A DNA stretch of 64,000 nucleotides from Straminergon stramineum (GCA_963920665.1 OY987264.1:18890906-18954905); one strand, 5' to 3'; shown: positions 43,290-55,883, counted from the stretch's first letter. The notes: generated by a model from the sequence alone, not told the origin. A program made the numbers and translations.

Positions 43290-45640
43290 GTATCCCGTCT
43301 ACGCAGTTTAGTGATGGCTACGATGTTATTTGGCACAGGCTATGTACATTAAATCGGTGATTGTCACAGGAAGGTAATTCACTTCCACAATGTGTTCAAC
43401 TCAGGAACTAATTGCCCCTTGATCTCAAAGGGATTTCCATGTAACATTTTGATCATGAGAGGAGGAAGTGAGCAAAAAGGATTTGTATGTATTCCCATGT
43501 TATCTCTAGATTGATAAGAGTTACGAGAATTCCTGTCTCATTTACCCCTGTGTGCATGATTTTCCTGGGGTCTTAGCGGCGAGTAGTTATAACGTAGTCA
43601 GTTTTCAGTAAATTGCCAAAATTTTGAAGCCAAAATTCGTGACATGTAATTGAAGGTCTAAATTCTAGGGCCTAGTATAAATTTACCTTTCACAACACAC
43701 TCTTAACCCTTAAACGTCGACACAGACGTTTTGTGTCCGATGGATCTGCAACTATTCATCTTCCAAATTTTTTGAGAAAAGGGTAGGTCTTCTCCTTGTG
43801 ACTTCAATGAATATTTTTGGATTTTATGAAGTAGATGATGTCACACAATTTCAAAAGGGAGAATTTCTATGGTCACTAGTTCATCCTTTAAGAGTTAACC
43901 TGAAAGGATCATACCTATCCCCAACACCTATCCCAAAGATACTTCGTGAAAATGACAAGATTTATGAATCAATAAGTGCACTCTTCATTTCGAGAATAAA
44001 TTACTATATCTTGAAAGTCGTCTATCGGCCACTTATGGCCTCATTGTCATTGTTAACTTATAGCCATGGGGAGTTGCTCAATCTTTTGTCACTCAGTTGT
44101 TTGCGTCGATACCTGCAATTCCAGGATTCCATGAAATTCCGAAAATTGTGACTTCCATTTATAACTAGGATTACTAGGTATGGATTTACCGGACTTTCTG
44201 ATAAGCGCCAGAATTAGGGAAATCGACGTTCCGTGTTGGTCAGTTCGCTGGTTGGATTGCTGTCAGAGGTGTCAGAGGTGGAGTGGGGGTGGTGTTTCAT
44301 TTACAAAATTATTCAATCTGAGCTTCATTTTGTGTTCAAAATTTGAAGTTCCTGGAACAGTAACAGGTTGTGCAAATCAAGTGATTAGTGGGTGATTAGA
44401 TCTATGTCAAAAGCGTTGAAATGTTGAAGAAATGTAGGTAGGCATGTAATTGGGTTGAAGGTCTACAATGGATATGCCTACCTTAATACTGAAGAAGAAT
44501 TAATTGTGATTGATTGATTTGCAAATGTAGTAGTATTATGAGTTGGTTGTAATAGGTGGCTCTTGACAAAATTTTGTTGTTGATGTTGATAGAGCTACAC
44601 ACAACTTGGAATGCCTACAAGTATGCAAAAACTAGATAGAATTAGCCATGTCCATGTATCCATCCTTTCATCCCTAATAATTCATGATTATATTTCACCA
44701 TAAGAACACTCCAAAATTGTCATTTTTGTTGCAAAGGCTCAAAGAGTTATGACTCAATATGATTATGATGATTTTTTCTCATTCAATAATTGAACTTGCG
44801 TGGGATTTGGATGAAGATATAAAAAAATTTCAAAAGCTTTGATCAAGTAGATTGTAAGATATTAGTGTTCAAAGTGAAAAACATAGTTTTTTTTAGCATA
44901 ATTATGAGATTTTCAGACCTCAAACCATCTTTACATTAATTATTTTCACTCTAAAGATTTGAGGTTTTAATCTTTGAACTATAGTTTTGTTTTTTTAAAA
45001 ATGAAGTTATATTATTTTCAATCCATAAATAACACAAAACCATGGTTTAAAAGGGTTTTCAACATGGATTTGTAGTAGTACAAAATGAAAGGGAGATTTC
45101 AAGTGTGAATAGTTCAAAAATGGAATCAAAGCATGTCAAATCTAATAATGAGATTGTTGTGGAAAGTAATCTACACCCCCATGAATCTTTTTGATTTGAA
45201 TTTTTGTGAAAATTGAGTTCAAAAACAAATCCTATAAGATATTTCTTAATGTCTTGATTGCTAGCAAAATATGATTCTTCAAAACTTTCACATCATTAAT
45301 CACCACATAGAATGAATAAGAGGTTTCCATGTAGAAATAATTATTTACAATGAGATTTTTTTTAAATGGAATTTTTTTTGTGCCCGGATGTAAACATTTC
45401 ATGCCAATGAGTATGTAACTTTCCCTCTAGGATAGTGATTGAAATAGAGAATATAAACCTTGAATTGAAAGCTAGCACGTTCCCTTACCTTCCAAAAAGT
45501 TTCAAGAAATCACATTAAAATTTGACATCATAGGAACCTCTCCAAAATTTAAAAAAAATCTATTTTAGGACTTTTTGAACCTTTTAGAGATTGTATCATC
45601 TACTATTAGAAACTTTCATCTAAATATTGGTTATCTCTTA
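43290..45640. other. AT-rich intergenic DNA
   Basis: The 117-codon frame at 43798-44151 (+) begins at a GTG, lies partly in a repeat and has no recognised motif; I leave it uncalled. The rest is AT-rich without ORFs over about 75 codons. Confidence 0.5.
43702..43898. repeat. Short TTTAACCCC-family element
   Basis: Ends CTTAACCCTTAAACG and CCTTTAAGAGTTAACC are imperfect inverted repeats about 197 bp apart. The text gacttcaatgaatattttt and the termini recall the larger copies at 55884 and 58405. Confidence 0.45.
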
Positions 45641-45715
45641 TATGGAAAATTTTGTTAAATTGGCATATAAAATCTGCCAAGTTTATAGAATACTGCCATT
45701 TTAACGAAATATTGG
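45641..45715. mobile_element. Very short MITE (AATTTCATTAAAATGGC family)
   Basis: Left AAATTTTGTTAAATTGGCATA and right TACTGCCATTTTAACGAAATA are imperfect inverted repeats separated by only about 25 bp. Sequence and layout match the 60811-60927 copy with more decay. Confidence 0.5.
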
Positions 45716-46080
45716 TTTCATATACTATAGATGAACCAAACAAAATCTTCAACCATGAGACGATTTTAGACCAAATGTCTACCAAAAATTACTTTGAAAC
45801 TATATAACTTTTGCATATGGTATCCAAATGTCAAGGTCTTTGGTGCGTTGGAACCTCCATTCACTTGCCAACAAAAAAATATGAAAATTTGACTAATCTA
45901 ATAATGATAACTGAGTACAATAGCAAAAAATGACAATTTTTCGCGTGCCTACTTTAGCAACAACTTGTGCTTCACCAAATAGTGAAATTAGTTTGCCCCA
46001 CATTAATTTCTCAACATTGGACGGTGTGCAAATATTTATTGTTGTTGTACAAGAATACCTTACTTTTTGAATTAGGGATT
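45716..46080. other. AT-rich intergenic DNA
   Basis: No gene. The last 55 bp belong to a repeat paralogous to 31150-31215. Confidence 0.5.
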
Positions 46081-46345
46081 AAGGCCATATTCATTATATT
46101 GAGACTTTTCGCAAATTTTGAGACAAAATGCTAGTTATTGGAAAATTCATTTAAAAAAATAGTAATTGAATCAATAGTAAACCAAAAGTAAGTCATACTC
46201 AAATTGTGATCCTATAATGAAATTCCAGAAGTTGGTGTTGTTACCTATTTATAAAAAAACACTACTAAAGAGATATAACAATTTATCTTCGAGTAGAGAA
46301 TAAAAATGAGACTGTGAAAAGTCTCAATATAATGAGTATGGCCTT
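46081..46345 (+). mobile_element. MITE of the AAGGCCATATTCAT family, copy 2, with TSD
   Basis: Ends AAGGCCATATTCATTATATT and AATATAATGAGTATGGCCTT are near-perfect inverted repeats that continue into TGAGACTTTTC/GAAAAGTCTCA. GATT stands directly outside both ends (46077-46080 and 46346-46349). The flanks rejoin into a repeat seen without the insert at about 31150-31385. Body 265 bp, no protein. Confidence 0.8.
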
Positions 46346-46732
46346 GATTGTGGACTTGTGAACTTCATGGTGTACAAATGAAAATATTTATAGAAGTTTT
46401 TGTTGACTTTGATGGCTTGTAAAGTAACTTTCTTGGGATAAGGCAACCGAATTGTCAAGGCAACCTAATTTCACTATTCAGTGTAGATGGGAGTATAATT
46501 TTGGTGAAGATTCGCCCCCATAGAAAATTGCCTACAGTAGGTGGCTCCCATGGGCGGTACCGACAATGGACTTTGAGAGTAGGCTGTCTGAGAAGCCACT
46601 TGCTGGAATCCTGTTGACAAAACTGACGGAGCCCAGCCAGAAGCTCGGATGAACCTTCTCACCGGAAGAAGATTAATAGTGGATGCATCTTAAGCTTAAA
46701 TAGACTTCCTGACCAAGGGCTCTTTACATGTA
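46346..46732. other. Intergenic; remainder of the interrupted repeat
   Basis: 46350-46480 continues the repeat shared with 31220-31385. A short frame at 46474-46662 (-) has no recognised motif. Confidence 0.45.
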
Positions 46733-47150
46733 AGGTAGAAGCACCCAAATGTGACACTTGTTTCAGATCTCTTGACATGGAGGGTGTGTACAAGAAAAAA
46801 TGATGTGTTTGTGTGTTAGGAAATGGTTTAAGAGACCACTAAAATTGGTTTTGTATTTTTCCGAGCTTGTATGAATATTATACGAATTTTTGAAAAGTAC
46901 TTTATATATGCACCTACTATGGACACTAGACTAACACCAAAGTGGGCATGAAAGCACCCAAAAGTAACACTCTCTAAACTTGGATCAAGTGCGGGTGATT
47001 GGTTGCTTCATAGAAGAGTGACAACTTCTTGGAATCCCACATGTCTACTTTAGAACTCAACTTGTCTACTTTGGGTCCACAAGCATTTGGATTTAGGTCA
47101 TTTTTTAGGTGACCATAAACGACTCCTATTACATTTGGGTGCTTCTACCT
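46733..47150. mobile_element. Tc1/mariner-like MITE with TA flanks
   Basis: AGGTAGAAGCACCCAAATG at the left is the exact reverse complement of the right end, and TA stands outside both (46731-46732 and 47151-47152), as expected for TA-targeting elements. 418 bp, no transposase. The core GGTAGAAGCAC is shared with the 23522-24248 element, which instead has TCAT flanks. Confidence 0.65.
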
Positions 47151-48485
47151 TATCAAAGGAGTACAATAAGAAATCGACATGTAGTAGCCATTATCTCAAG
47201 AGTGACTCGTCTCTACCAATGGAGTTGTCTGAGATATTGGTAAAACTTCAACTCCTCCTTTCCCACTTGCCCACCCCAGCAAGACAATCGGTTGAACCTA
47301 ATTCAGCTTGTTTCGTCTTACTGCTTGAATGAGTAAAAAGCTTTCCCACTGGGCTAGCATGTAAGCGCACCCCAAGGTTGGATTCACCGCTTTGGATAAT
47401 ACATGATTGAGTTTAACTAGCTTGCAATCGAATTGTTTAAAAAGATTTCATAATGCAAACATTCTAAAAATGTGAGGTCATGCAGTCCACAAAGGTAGGA
47501 GGTCCAGCACGTGCCTTCTTAAGATCTGATAATTAATTTAGGGAGGGTAGACTTCTTGAAATATTTTTCAAGAAATTTTCCTTGAAAATCATGTAAAATT
47601 GGCATCTGATCCAAGTTGTTGCATATATTTTGGAGCTTTGTGAAATTAGTTATGAATTTTTTAAGTTAAAACACAGTGGTCACTAAAAGCGTCCACCTCC
47701 CCAAATGTACACTACTTGTACATTGTTGGTACATGGAGAAAGAAAAATGTACCTCTGCATTAGAGGATGCCTTTAGAGTCCAAACACTTTGGGAACCTCC
47801 TACAATCCTACCTTAATGATGGGATAGGAAACAATCCCTCATATCTGTTCCAAGATGATTGATCATAGACAGTAATAGGCAACTCTTATTTTCTACACCC
47901 TGTGGTTTCTAATAGAAGGTAAGCAAGCATTGACCGGAACTGATGAGTTGCTGTTGGTAAAAGGGCTCAGCTAATCCCCGAGGAGCAACACCAAACGGAA
48001 ATTTATTCCTGTCTTAATTTTCACAGTTTTGTGTTGATGAATATCACAATTCTTGATGCCTGAATTCTGCAATGTAATGGAATTAACTGAATGTACTTGG
48101 AAGCACAATGTAGAGTGTAGCTACTTCAGGACAAAATCTAGGACTGGTATCAGATTTCAGTTTCCGCGTGGTTTGAACCACTCCAAAGTAATGGAATATC
48201 ACCAATTTAACAAAATTGATGTTCTATTGTTTTATCATCCTCCAACCTAACGTAGTGATTTCATAGTCAATTTTATACCTGGCAGATATGCTCCACATTG
48301 GCACCTAGCTTTCAAGGTAGTTTGCTTCAACAGAGTTACAACACCACTATAAGTTTTTTAGCTTTTGTGTAGTTGAATGTCACAGTTTTGACATTTTGAG
48401 TTGCGCAAGTATAACGAAATTGATGTTTTCGTGCTAGAATGTGGATTCTTTTGTCAGATGTTTGATTGACGGGCACGCTGCCAAG
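47151..48485. other. Intergenic; relic block at 48135-48180
   Basis: No gene. At about 48136-48177 the phrase CTAGGACTGGTATCAGATTTCAG followed by CCGCGTGGTTTGAAC, split here by mismatches, resembles 41921-41962 in the CASP-like intron, and its second half looks like a worn palindrome of the 20-bp family. Confidence 0.4.
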
Positions 48486-48725
48486 ATGGTGAGAAGGCAT
48501 CAGGACATGGAGGAATGGGGCGTATCTTCCATTTTCAAGGAGGCGGGCTTGCTCTTGTTCAAGAGTATCCGAATATTGCATCCTTTCATTCTTGCATTTT
48601 TGTTGTCAATTGCACTTCTTCTGTTTCTGGAGGTGATTGTCGTTGCATGGGTGCTTGCATGGTTAATTGTTCATGGAGCGCTGCGTTATCATTTTGGCTT
48701 TCGTACCTTCGGTGCCTTCTCTCAG
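48486..48725 (+). CDS. Plant polytopic membrane protein, exon 1
   Basis: I start at ATG 48486 (MVRRHQDMEEWGV); the frame upstream has no earlier ATG. FKEAGLLLFKSIRILHPF precedes hydrophobic segments (ILAFLLSIALLLFLEVIVVAW and VLAWLIVHGAL). It ends at FSQ/GTACTG, phase 0. The N-terminal layout recalls a plant family of unknown function represented by Arabidopsis At1g69430/At1g26650-type proteins, which have about six membrane spans. Confidence 0.5.
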
Positions 48726-49809
48726 GTACTGCTATTGTCGCTTGGTTCAATTTCAACACTTGTGTACATATCCAGTTTGAAATTAAAACTCTACGAAAGG
48801 AGAAATCGAAGTTTTGATAAATAAGTTTGGAAGTATTTTTCATGCTAGAGTACCGTATCATGGTTCACAGAGAGCTAAATATATAAATAAAACTTTCTTA
48901 GATTTTGGATGTTGGTCTCTAAATTTAGTGAAATTAAAATAAACTTCAACTTTTGCTTCAATATTTATGAACTGAACACGACGTAGGGTAACTGCTACCT
49001 CAATCTTTCGTTTCATCTTTGCATTTGCATGTCAATGTAAGTGATGAGCACAAAAGAAAGAGGATAAAATAAGGTAGAAACTAGAGAACCATTGGCTTGT
49101 CTAGCACCAACTTTTGGATTCGAGGCCAAGTCTATCAGTCATCGTCGAAGCAGATCTGTGTACGTAATGCGGATTCAGAATCATGTGACAGTCTAAAGAC
49201 TTGAGAGGAGGATTAAACTCCATATTGCTTGCCTTCCTTAGTTCCACTTAAAATTTCTTACAAAAGGTAGATCAAAACACATGTACCAATGAAATTCAAC
49301 CGTGTAAAATTATCTTCAATGTCACCGTGTAGTGTTGGATTTCGGAGTCAAAAGACTTTGACAATTATTCACGAGTCTTAAAAATCATTCTTTGAATCAA
49401 CAATTGAAAATCTGAGCCAGGGCAGGACAAACACAACGATCTTGCAATAAGATTTTACAAATCAAGTTCAGATTTGAACTTTGAAAAGGATCAAATTTTT
49501 TTAGTTGTAAGTTAAAAATGTCATTCACATTCAAGATAGCACCATAGAGGTAGAATTCATGACCATACTGTAGCTTCTCATATATAAGCTTATAGGAAGT
49601 GCAACAATGATCTGACTTGGGAGTACTTCCATGTGTCATTGGATCCAGCTCAACATGAACACAAACAAACTTTGTCACTACTACATGTATACCTCAGTTC
49701 AGCACCTTTTATGTCAAGTGCACAAAAAAACACCAGGTTGCGACCACAATTGGACTCCCCATCTACTCATTAATTTAACCCAGTAGTGTTATTGCTTGTG
49801 AAGGTGCAG

Positions 49810-50545
49810 ACAACAACTGACTCCCAAACACTACCCCCCTTGGTACCCCAAACGCTCCTTACTCTCTCTCTCTCTCTCGTCATCCTCACATGGCCACTTC
49901 TCAGTCTTGCAACAGCAGCCATAGCCAAAGCAGTACAACACATCCACTCCCACAACAACAACATCAACGACGAAGAGCCCAATCCTTCCCCAGTCAAATC
50001 CATCTTCACCTCCCTCCCCGCATCGTACGTTCTTCCCTGGCATTCTCATGACATCGCTCTGGTTCCTCCCAGTGAACCTCCTCGCATACTTCATTCCTTC
50101 TCTCCCCTTCTACCTCCTCTCTATTTGCTTCCCAAAAATCAATCCCCAGCTCCTAGAAAGCTTCCACCACGGACTCTGCTTCGTCGCTTTCTTGTTCCTG
50201 GACTCCTGGTTTCGGCTTTCTCTCCAAGTTGCAGTGCTGGAGCCGGAGAGGTACGGCTTGGTTGCGTTGCAGCGGAGTAGAAAGCTTGTGAAGTCCAAGG
50301 TGCACACTGCACTGGCATTGCTTGCTGTCTGCTTGGTGTTTAATTACGCACATTTGGGGATGCTGGAGGTTGTTTCGGGGTATCCTTTCGCCGCGGTGGT
50401 TTCGGTGGTTTATGTGGCGTTTATGGGGTACTGGTTGGTGGTGATGAGCGTGTACTACTTCGTCAGCAAAGGGAAGTGTGGTGGTGAAGAGGAGTTGGTT
50501 TGTGAAAGGAATGCTTACCAGCCTCTTGATGTGGGTAGCGGCTAA
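49810..50545 (+). CDS. Plant polytopic membrane protein, exon 2, with a likely frameshift
   Basis: It follows a TGCAG acceptor in the phase left by exon 1; the intron would be 1,084 bp (48726-49809). The first part (TLLTLSLSLVILTWPLLSLA, then KSIFTSLPAS) is in one frame. From about 50030 the protein-like text moves one frame over (RTFFPGILMTSLWFLPVNLL) and runs through VAVLEPERYGLVALQRSRKL, the family hallmark, and further helices (HTALALLAVCLVFNYAHLGM; VVSVVYVAFMGYWLVVMSVY) to TAA at 50543-50545. The change of frame within GCATCGTACGTTCTTCC has no GT-AG explanation, so it is a one-base indel, a sequence error, or a start at the ATG at 50048. Codon use is GC-richer than the surrounding DNA. 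Confidence 0.55.
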
Positions 50546-53199
50546 CTTAAGATTTGTGTCTGATCATTCGTCGTGGAAAAGAAAACGGTTACGTTAGAAG
50601 GTAGTGATCGACTCCCAAGTGCGCCACTTTTTTTTGTTAGATCATAGTTGTTGTTATTAGATTTGTCCAGTTTTTCTTTAGAAGTTCTTGTGGGCAATCA
50701 AAAGAGGATTTCAACACATCAAAAATTGTTTCATTTGGATATTCCATGCAAAAGTTATAAAAGGGCAAAGTTTTCTTTGGTAGATGTTATAAAATTATTT
50801 CTTTAGTGGAGGTAGGTATTGATTAATTGTCCGATGTACAGTACACTCAATGAAAATGGTACTTTGGAGTCAGTGGCACATTTGAGAGTCCCCATTGTAG
50901 ATAGTATGCATGTCTTTGAGGTAATTTCTACATTTGCAATCTTTTGAATAAACATTTCAGATCTTCCTAAAGTGAACTCTGGAAGTGAGTGTCTACCAAC
51001 CTTTCATTGTAGTGAGCAACTAACTTTGTAGTTGTTGATTCACCAATGAAAATCATGTCCCATTCCAAGTCCTATTCTAGCTTCTATATCATTAAGGTTT
51101 ACAACTATATCTAAAATCTTTTGAATAAGCATTTCAACATGGTTTCTAGAATTAAGTTGTTTTAAGAATATATATTGGAATTCAAAAAAGATCCTAGGTT
51201 AGCTTAGTATGAATAAGCTACGGATTCTAGATTTCCTGAGCATATTGGTTTTGGACTCTTTATGAGTAACTATTAATTTTTGAATAGCTCAAGATAAGTG
51301 CACCTAAATTTAATCTTAGGTTTTTTAGTAATAAAAGTTTTACATTTTAGGCAAGAATTTTTAGAGTTTAGTATTGCAAGTAGGTTGCAATTAGGCAATG
51401 TAGTTACCTCATTCAACATTGGAACAAGAGGATCATTTGAATCCATGTTTAGAGATGATTTAAGTTGGCCTCTATTAATTTCAACATAGAATAAGACATG
51501 ATTAAATTTTTTGTTGATCATCTTTTTTTTAAATTTATTCTTAGTTGTTTTACCCTTTCTATGTCAATTTCATTATCATTCTTGATGTAAGCTTAGTTGT
51601 TGAAGTTTCACCAATTGACAACAACAAAGATTGACTTCTTGATTGTCAAGAGACATGAACTTTTAGTTGTGCAAATTATGTTGTAGGAGTCTACCTAACA
51701 TAATTTGTGACTAAGGTAATTCTAGACAAGTTGGATAGACTTAGATTCTAGTAGTGCTTGATCAGGTTTTTTCTACTTTGATTGATCTTATGTGCAAGTA
51801 ATTTTAGGATGCATCAAATTGAATAGAATAGAAAAATGAGTTTTGCAATTGAATTTGTGCACCTCCTAAAATTTCAATAGTTTTTTGTAAATTTATTTGG
51901 TCATGATTGAGAGCTAGAGTTGTGTTATATATTATTATGTTGTGTGCGATTGGACAAGAACAAAGATACCCATTCTTTTGCATTGATTAGCTAATTGATT
52001 AACTAAAGAAATAGCTCAAAGACAACTCTTTGTTGATGTGAAAAGTTAGAATGAGCATGCTTTCATGTATGAGATTGAACAACGGTATTTGTTTGTGTAT
52101 TGTAAATCATATTCATAATTTGCTTTGCTAAACTTTCATCTTGAAAGGCCGAGACCTATCATTAAGGTAGTCGATAAAAAATGGTAAAATTATTGGATTT
52201 AGAGCATGTGCAATTTTGGTTTCTATAAGAACTCTAAAACTCTTTCATATAGACATCTTTTGTCCTTAATGACATTGTAGAGTTAAAGGGCCCAAAGGCC
52301 TTTCTCTAACCTCGTATTTTCAGTTATATATTTGTATTTTTGTATTTTCATGTATGATTACATTATCATATTTTTAAGTCTAATTGTTGTGGTCACAATA
52401 TGGGGTTTAAATTGTGTCTTTGACATAAGAGGTGAATGACATGAAGTATACACTAACTCAAGATATCGAATCCATGTGCAAGTTTGTGAACTTCAGAGAA
52501 TAAGTGCACCCATACCATTAGCTGTATTTTTATGGAAAAATGTTGAGGACCTTGAGGTGGAAGATAAGATAGTGTAGAATCATGCCAAAAATCTACAATT
52601 TTAGCCGTTATCTTTAGGATTTGAGAAGAAGTAGAAGTATTTCTACCTTCACAAATTCAATTTTTTGAGCACCTTGGGAGAGAGATACAACTTCTTCAAT
52701 GATCATTTGCGAGTCAAGTTTTTTGTGGGTGGTGTTCAATTAAGGACATAGAGGCTTCCTTGTGTGTGAGAAGAGGTTTTTAGGCACTGTGAGGATTATT
52801 TCGTCTAAGAGAGAATTATATGTGGTTTCTTTATTGAAGAAGCACTTGAGCAATAGAGAAGTGGCACAAAGTATTGGTTTGTCACAATCTAATCAATTCA
52901 TTTACTAAGGCTTTTAAGTCAGCTTTGTCTACAAAAAATGTAAAAGATAGGTTACAATTTACATGATTGCATAAACATTGGGCCAGGGTTGTTTTCCCAC
53001 ACCCGTCAACAACAAAACAAACAAGATGTCATGAACCGTCTAACAAACCCCTCACAACGTCTAATGAAGTCAAATATACCTTTGACTTTTCAAAAGATTA
53101 TCCACCCATTTACATAAGCCACTTGGTTGCCATGAGGCATATATGTAGCACATTCAATTTGGGTATAATATAGACAAGTGACTACAGATATAGGATAAC
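50546..53199. other. AT-rich gene desert
   Basis: 3' UTR of the membrane protein gene, then AT-rich sequence. The overlapping frames at 51273-51521 (-) and 51298-51489 (+) are chance frames. No RNA gene seen. Confidence 0.55.
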
Positions 53200-53480
53200 T
53201 ATGGGTAGAGCAAAGGGTGATAACGGGTGTCCAAGGGTCAACTTTGGATGGGCCAAGGAGCGTATTCGGGGGTCCAAAGGGCCATGAATGTTCAAGGGAA
53301 ACCTTTGGTATCAAAGGGCGATCACAAGTGTCCAAGAGGTGACTATATTTGACCCAAAGGTGACTGTGGGTTGGCTAGGGCGACGTCATATGTCCAAAGG
53401 GCAACTATGAGTCGCCAAGAAATGACTGTGGGTTGACAAAATGAGGTGACTTTAGATGGACAATAGGCCACTTTGGATGA
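53200..53480. repeat. Degenerate minisatellite (GTCCAAAGGGCGACTnTGG type)
   Basis: Repeated phrases of about 20-40 bp, such as gtccaagggtcaactttgga, gtccaaagggccatgaatg, gtccaagaggtgactat and gtccaaagggcaactatga, follow each other head to tail. All variants keep the GTCCAA and GGxxACTxTG blocks. This is G-rich against AT-rich flanks and not coding. Confidence 0.6.
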
Positions 53481-53499
53481 GTAAAGGGCAACCACATGA

Positions 53500-55620
53500 A
53501 GAAGAAAGTCCAATTCTTTTAAATTACTTAAAAAATAGAAATTGTGAAAAATAATAGATTTCCACCCTTCATTTTTATTTTAAAATCAACTTGACAAATG
53601 CTACATAATTAGGATGAATTGCAAATAATAAAAATGAAAGTACTTATTTAAATCTCTATTCTTGACTTTTTATTTGAAATATTAATATGACAAACAATAC
53701 GTTATTCGGATAAGTTTTGAAAATTGTCAAAAATAAATAGCAAAGGGCATACTTTAATTTTCCTCCTTGATTTTCTTAATTTTAGATCAATATACCAAAT
53801 ACTATGTGAGTAAGATGATTATTTGAGATTGGCAAAAAGTAAATGGGAATTGGGAAAGTTCTCATTTTAATCTCCATCCTTTCTTTTATTATTTATAGAA
53901 TTCAAGTGACAAATAATTAATGATTAGAAAAAGTCTAGGAAAATCGCAAAACACAAAAAGGAAAGTTCTTACTTAAATATCCACAAAGTTACAAACAAAA
54001 CTTGAGTAGGAGGATTGTTGAGATTTGCAAAAAAGAAATGGGTAAATTCTTACGTAAATCTCCACCTTCATTTTTTTAATTTTTAGATCAACATGACAAA
54101 AAATTCAAAATTAGGAGGATTCTTGGAAAATTGCAAAAACAAAATAGGAAAAGTTCTTCCTTAAATCTTCACCCTTTATTTTATTTTTATAAAATCAAAG
54201 TGAAAAATAATTCATGATAAGGAGTCTTCAAGCCATTGTGAGAAATGAAGTGAAAAACAATTCATAATATGTAGGAGTCTTGGAGAATTGCAAAAAATTT
54301 AGGGAAATGTTGATTTAAATCTCTATGATTGAATTTTTAATTCTTAAATCAATGTAACAAATAATACTTGAGTAGGATGAGTCTTTCAGTTTTTCAAAAA
54401 TAATTGGAGAATTTCTTACTTAAATCTCTAGGAATTCTTTTTTCTTTGTAAAATCAAAGTGACAAATATTCATTATTAGAAAGACTCTTTAAAAATTACA
54501 AAAAGGAATAATTTCTTTTACTTAAATGTTCATTCAATATATTTATTTTATAATTTAGTGTAACAAATGATAATTGATTAGGATGAGTTTTCTTTTAAAT
54601 TCTCAAAAACAAATGGAAATTTCTTATTCAAATCTTAAGTGTTTACTATTTATTTACAAAAATAAGTGACAAATAATTCATGATTAGAAGTAATTTTTGA
54701 AAATTGAATAAAAATTAAATAGGGAAGTTCTTACTTCAATCTCCACCCTTTATTTTTAATTGATATAATCAAAGTGAATATTAATTCATGATAAGAAGGA
54801 GTCTTGGAGGATTTCTAAAAGTAAATAGGAAAGTTTTTACTTAAATCTCCACCCTTTATCTTTTATTACTAAATCCATGTAGCAAATAATACTTGAATAA
54901 GATGAATCTTTGAGAATTCCTAAAAATAAATGGAGAAATTCTTACTTAAATCTCCACCCATGTTTTAATTACAAAATCAAAGTGACAAATTATTCAAGAG
55001 TAGAAGGAATCACGGAGAATTGCAAAAAATAAATAGGAATTTTTTAATTTAAATTTCTATGCTTTATTTTTAAATATTAAATCAACTTGACAAATACTAC
55101 TTGAAATTTGAAAATGATGAATCTTTATTTATTCTAGAAATAAAGAAATAATTTTAAAAATATATATTTTTCAACTATAATTTATTTATAAAATCATATA
55201 AAAATGATTTGTAATGAAAAGTAATGCTGGAGAATTGCAAAAAATAAATAGGAAAGTTCTTACTTAAATTTCTACCCTTTATTTTTTTTATTAGGAAATC
55301 ATTGTGACAAATAATAATTAAGTAAAATGAGTCCTTAAGAATTCCCCTCAAAATGAAAAATTTCTTACTTAAATTTTCAAAAAATATTTTTTATATATAG
55401 AATCAAAGTGACAAATAATAGGGAGCTTTTGAGAATTGCAAAAAATACATGGGTAAATTCTTACTTAAAATCTCAAAGTTGTTTTAAACAATCAATAATT
55501 CATGATCACAAGGAGTCAATTGATCATTAATTATTTTCATTGATTAATTAAAATAATTCATTGCAAAAATTAGACAGGGAAGTTATCACTTAAATCTCCA
55601 CCCATTAGTGTTTTTTTTTA
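53500..55620. repeat. Degenerate satellite, about 20 units of roughly 100 bp
   Basis: The phrase TTCTTACTTAAATCTCCACCC recurs in variants near 53640, 53860, 53960, 54050, 54150, 54415, 54740, 54835, 54940, 55258, 55363, 55460 and 55580. Between them are TCAAAGTGACAAATAATTCATGA and GGAGTCTTGGAGAATTGCAAAA variants in the same order. Spacing averages about 100 bp with indels. It is very AT-rich and has no ORFs. The units are strongly diverged, so the array is old. Confidence 0.75.
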
Positions 55621-55883
55621 AATTATTGCCACAACCTTGTACATGAGTAGGACGAAACTTTGAGAATTTGAATAAATGATATTTTTATTTATTTTTCAAT
55701 CATCATTTTTATTTATTATAATTAAAATCTATATTCAAGATTAGGAGAGGGTGTTGTTTAGAGATGAAACAATGATCAATCGTTTCAACTCTAATGGCTT
55801 GAGTTGGTGTTCAGTTAATGACAAGAACTTTCAAATCCAAGCTCTTAAACAAAAAATGAAAAATGGAAGAGGTTTATTGATAC

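Noticed and set aside
49831..50094. Minus-strand ORF opposite membrane protein exon 2
   Set aside because: Shadow of the coding strand; starts at a non-ATG codon.
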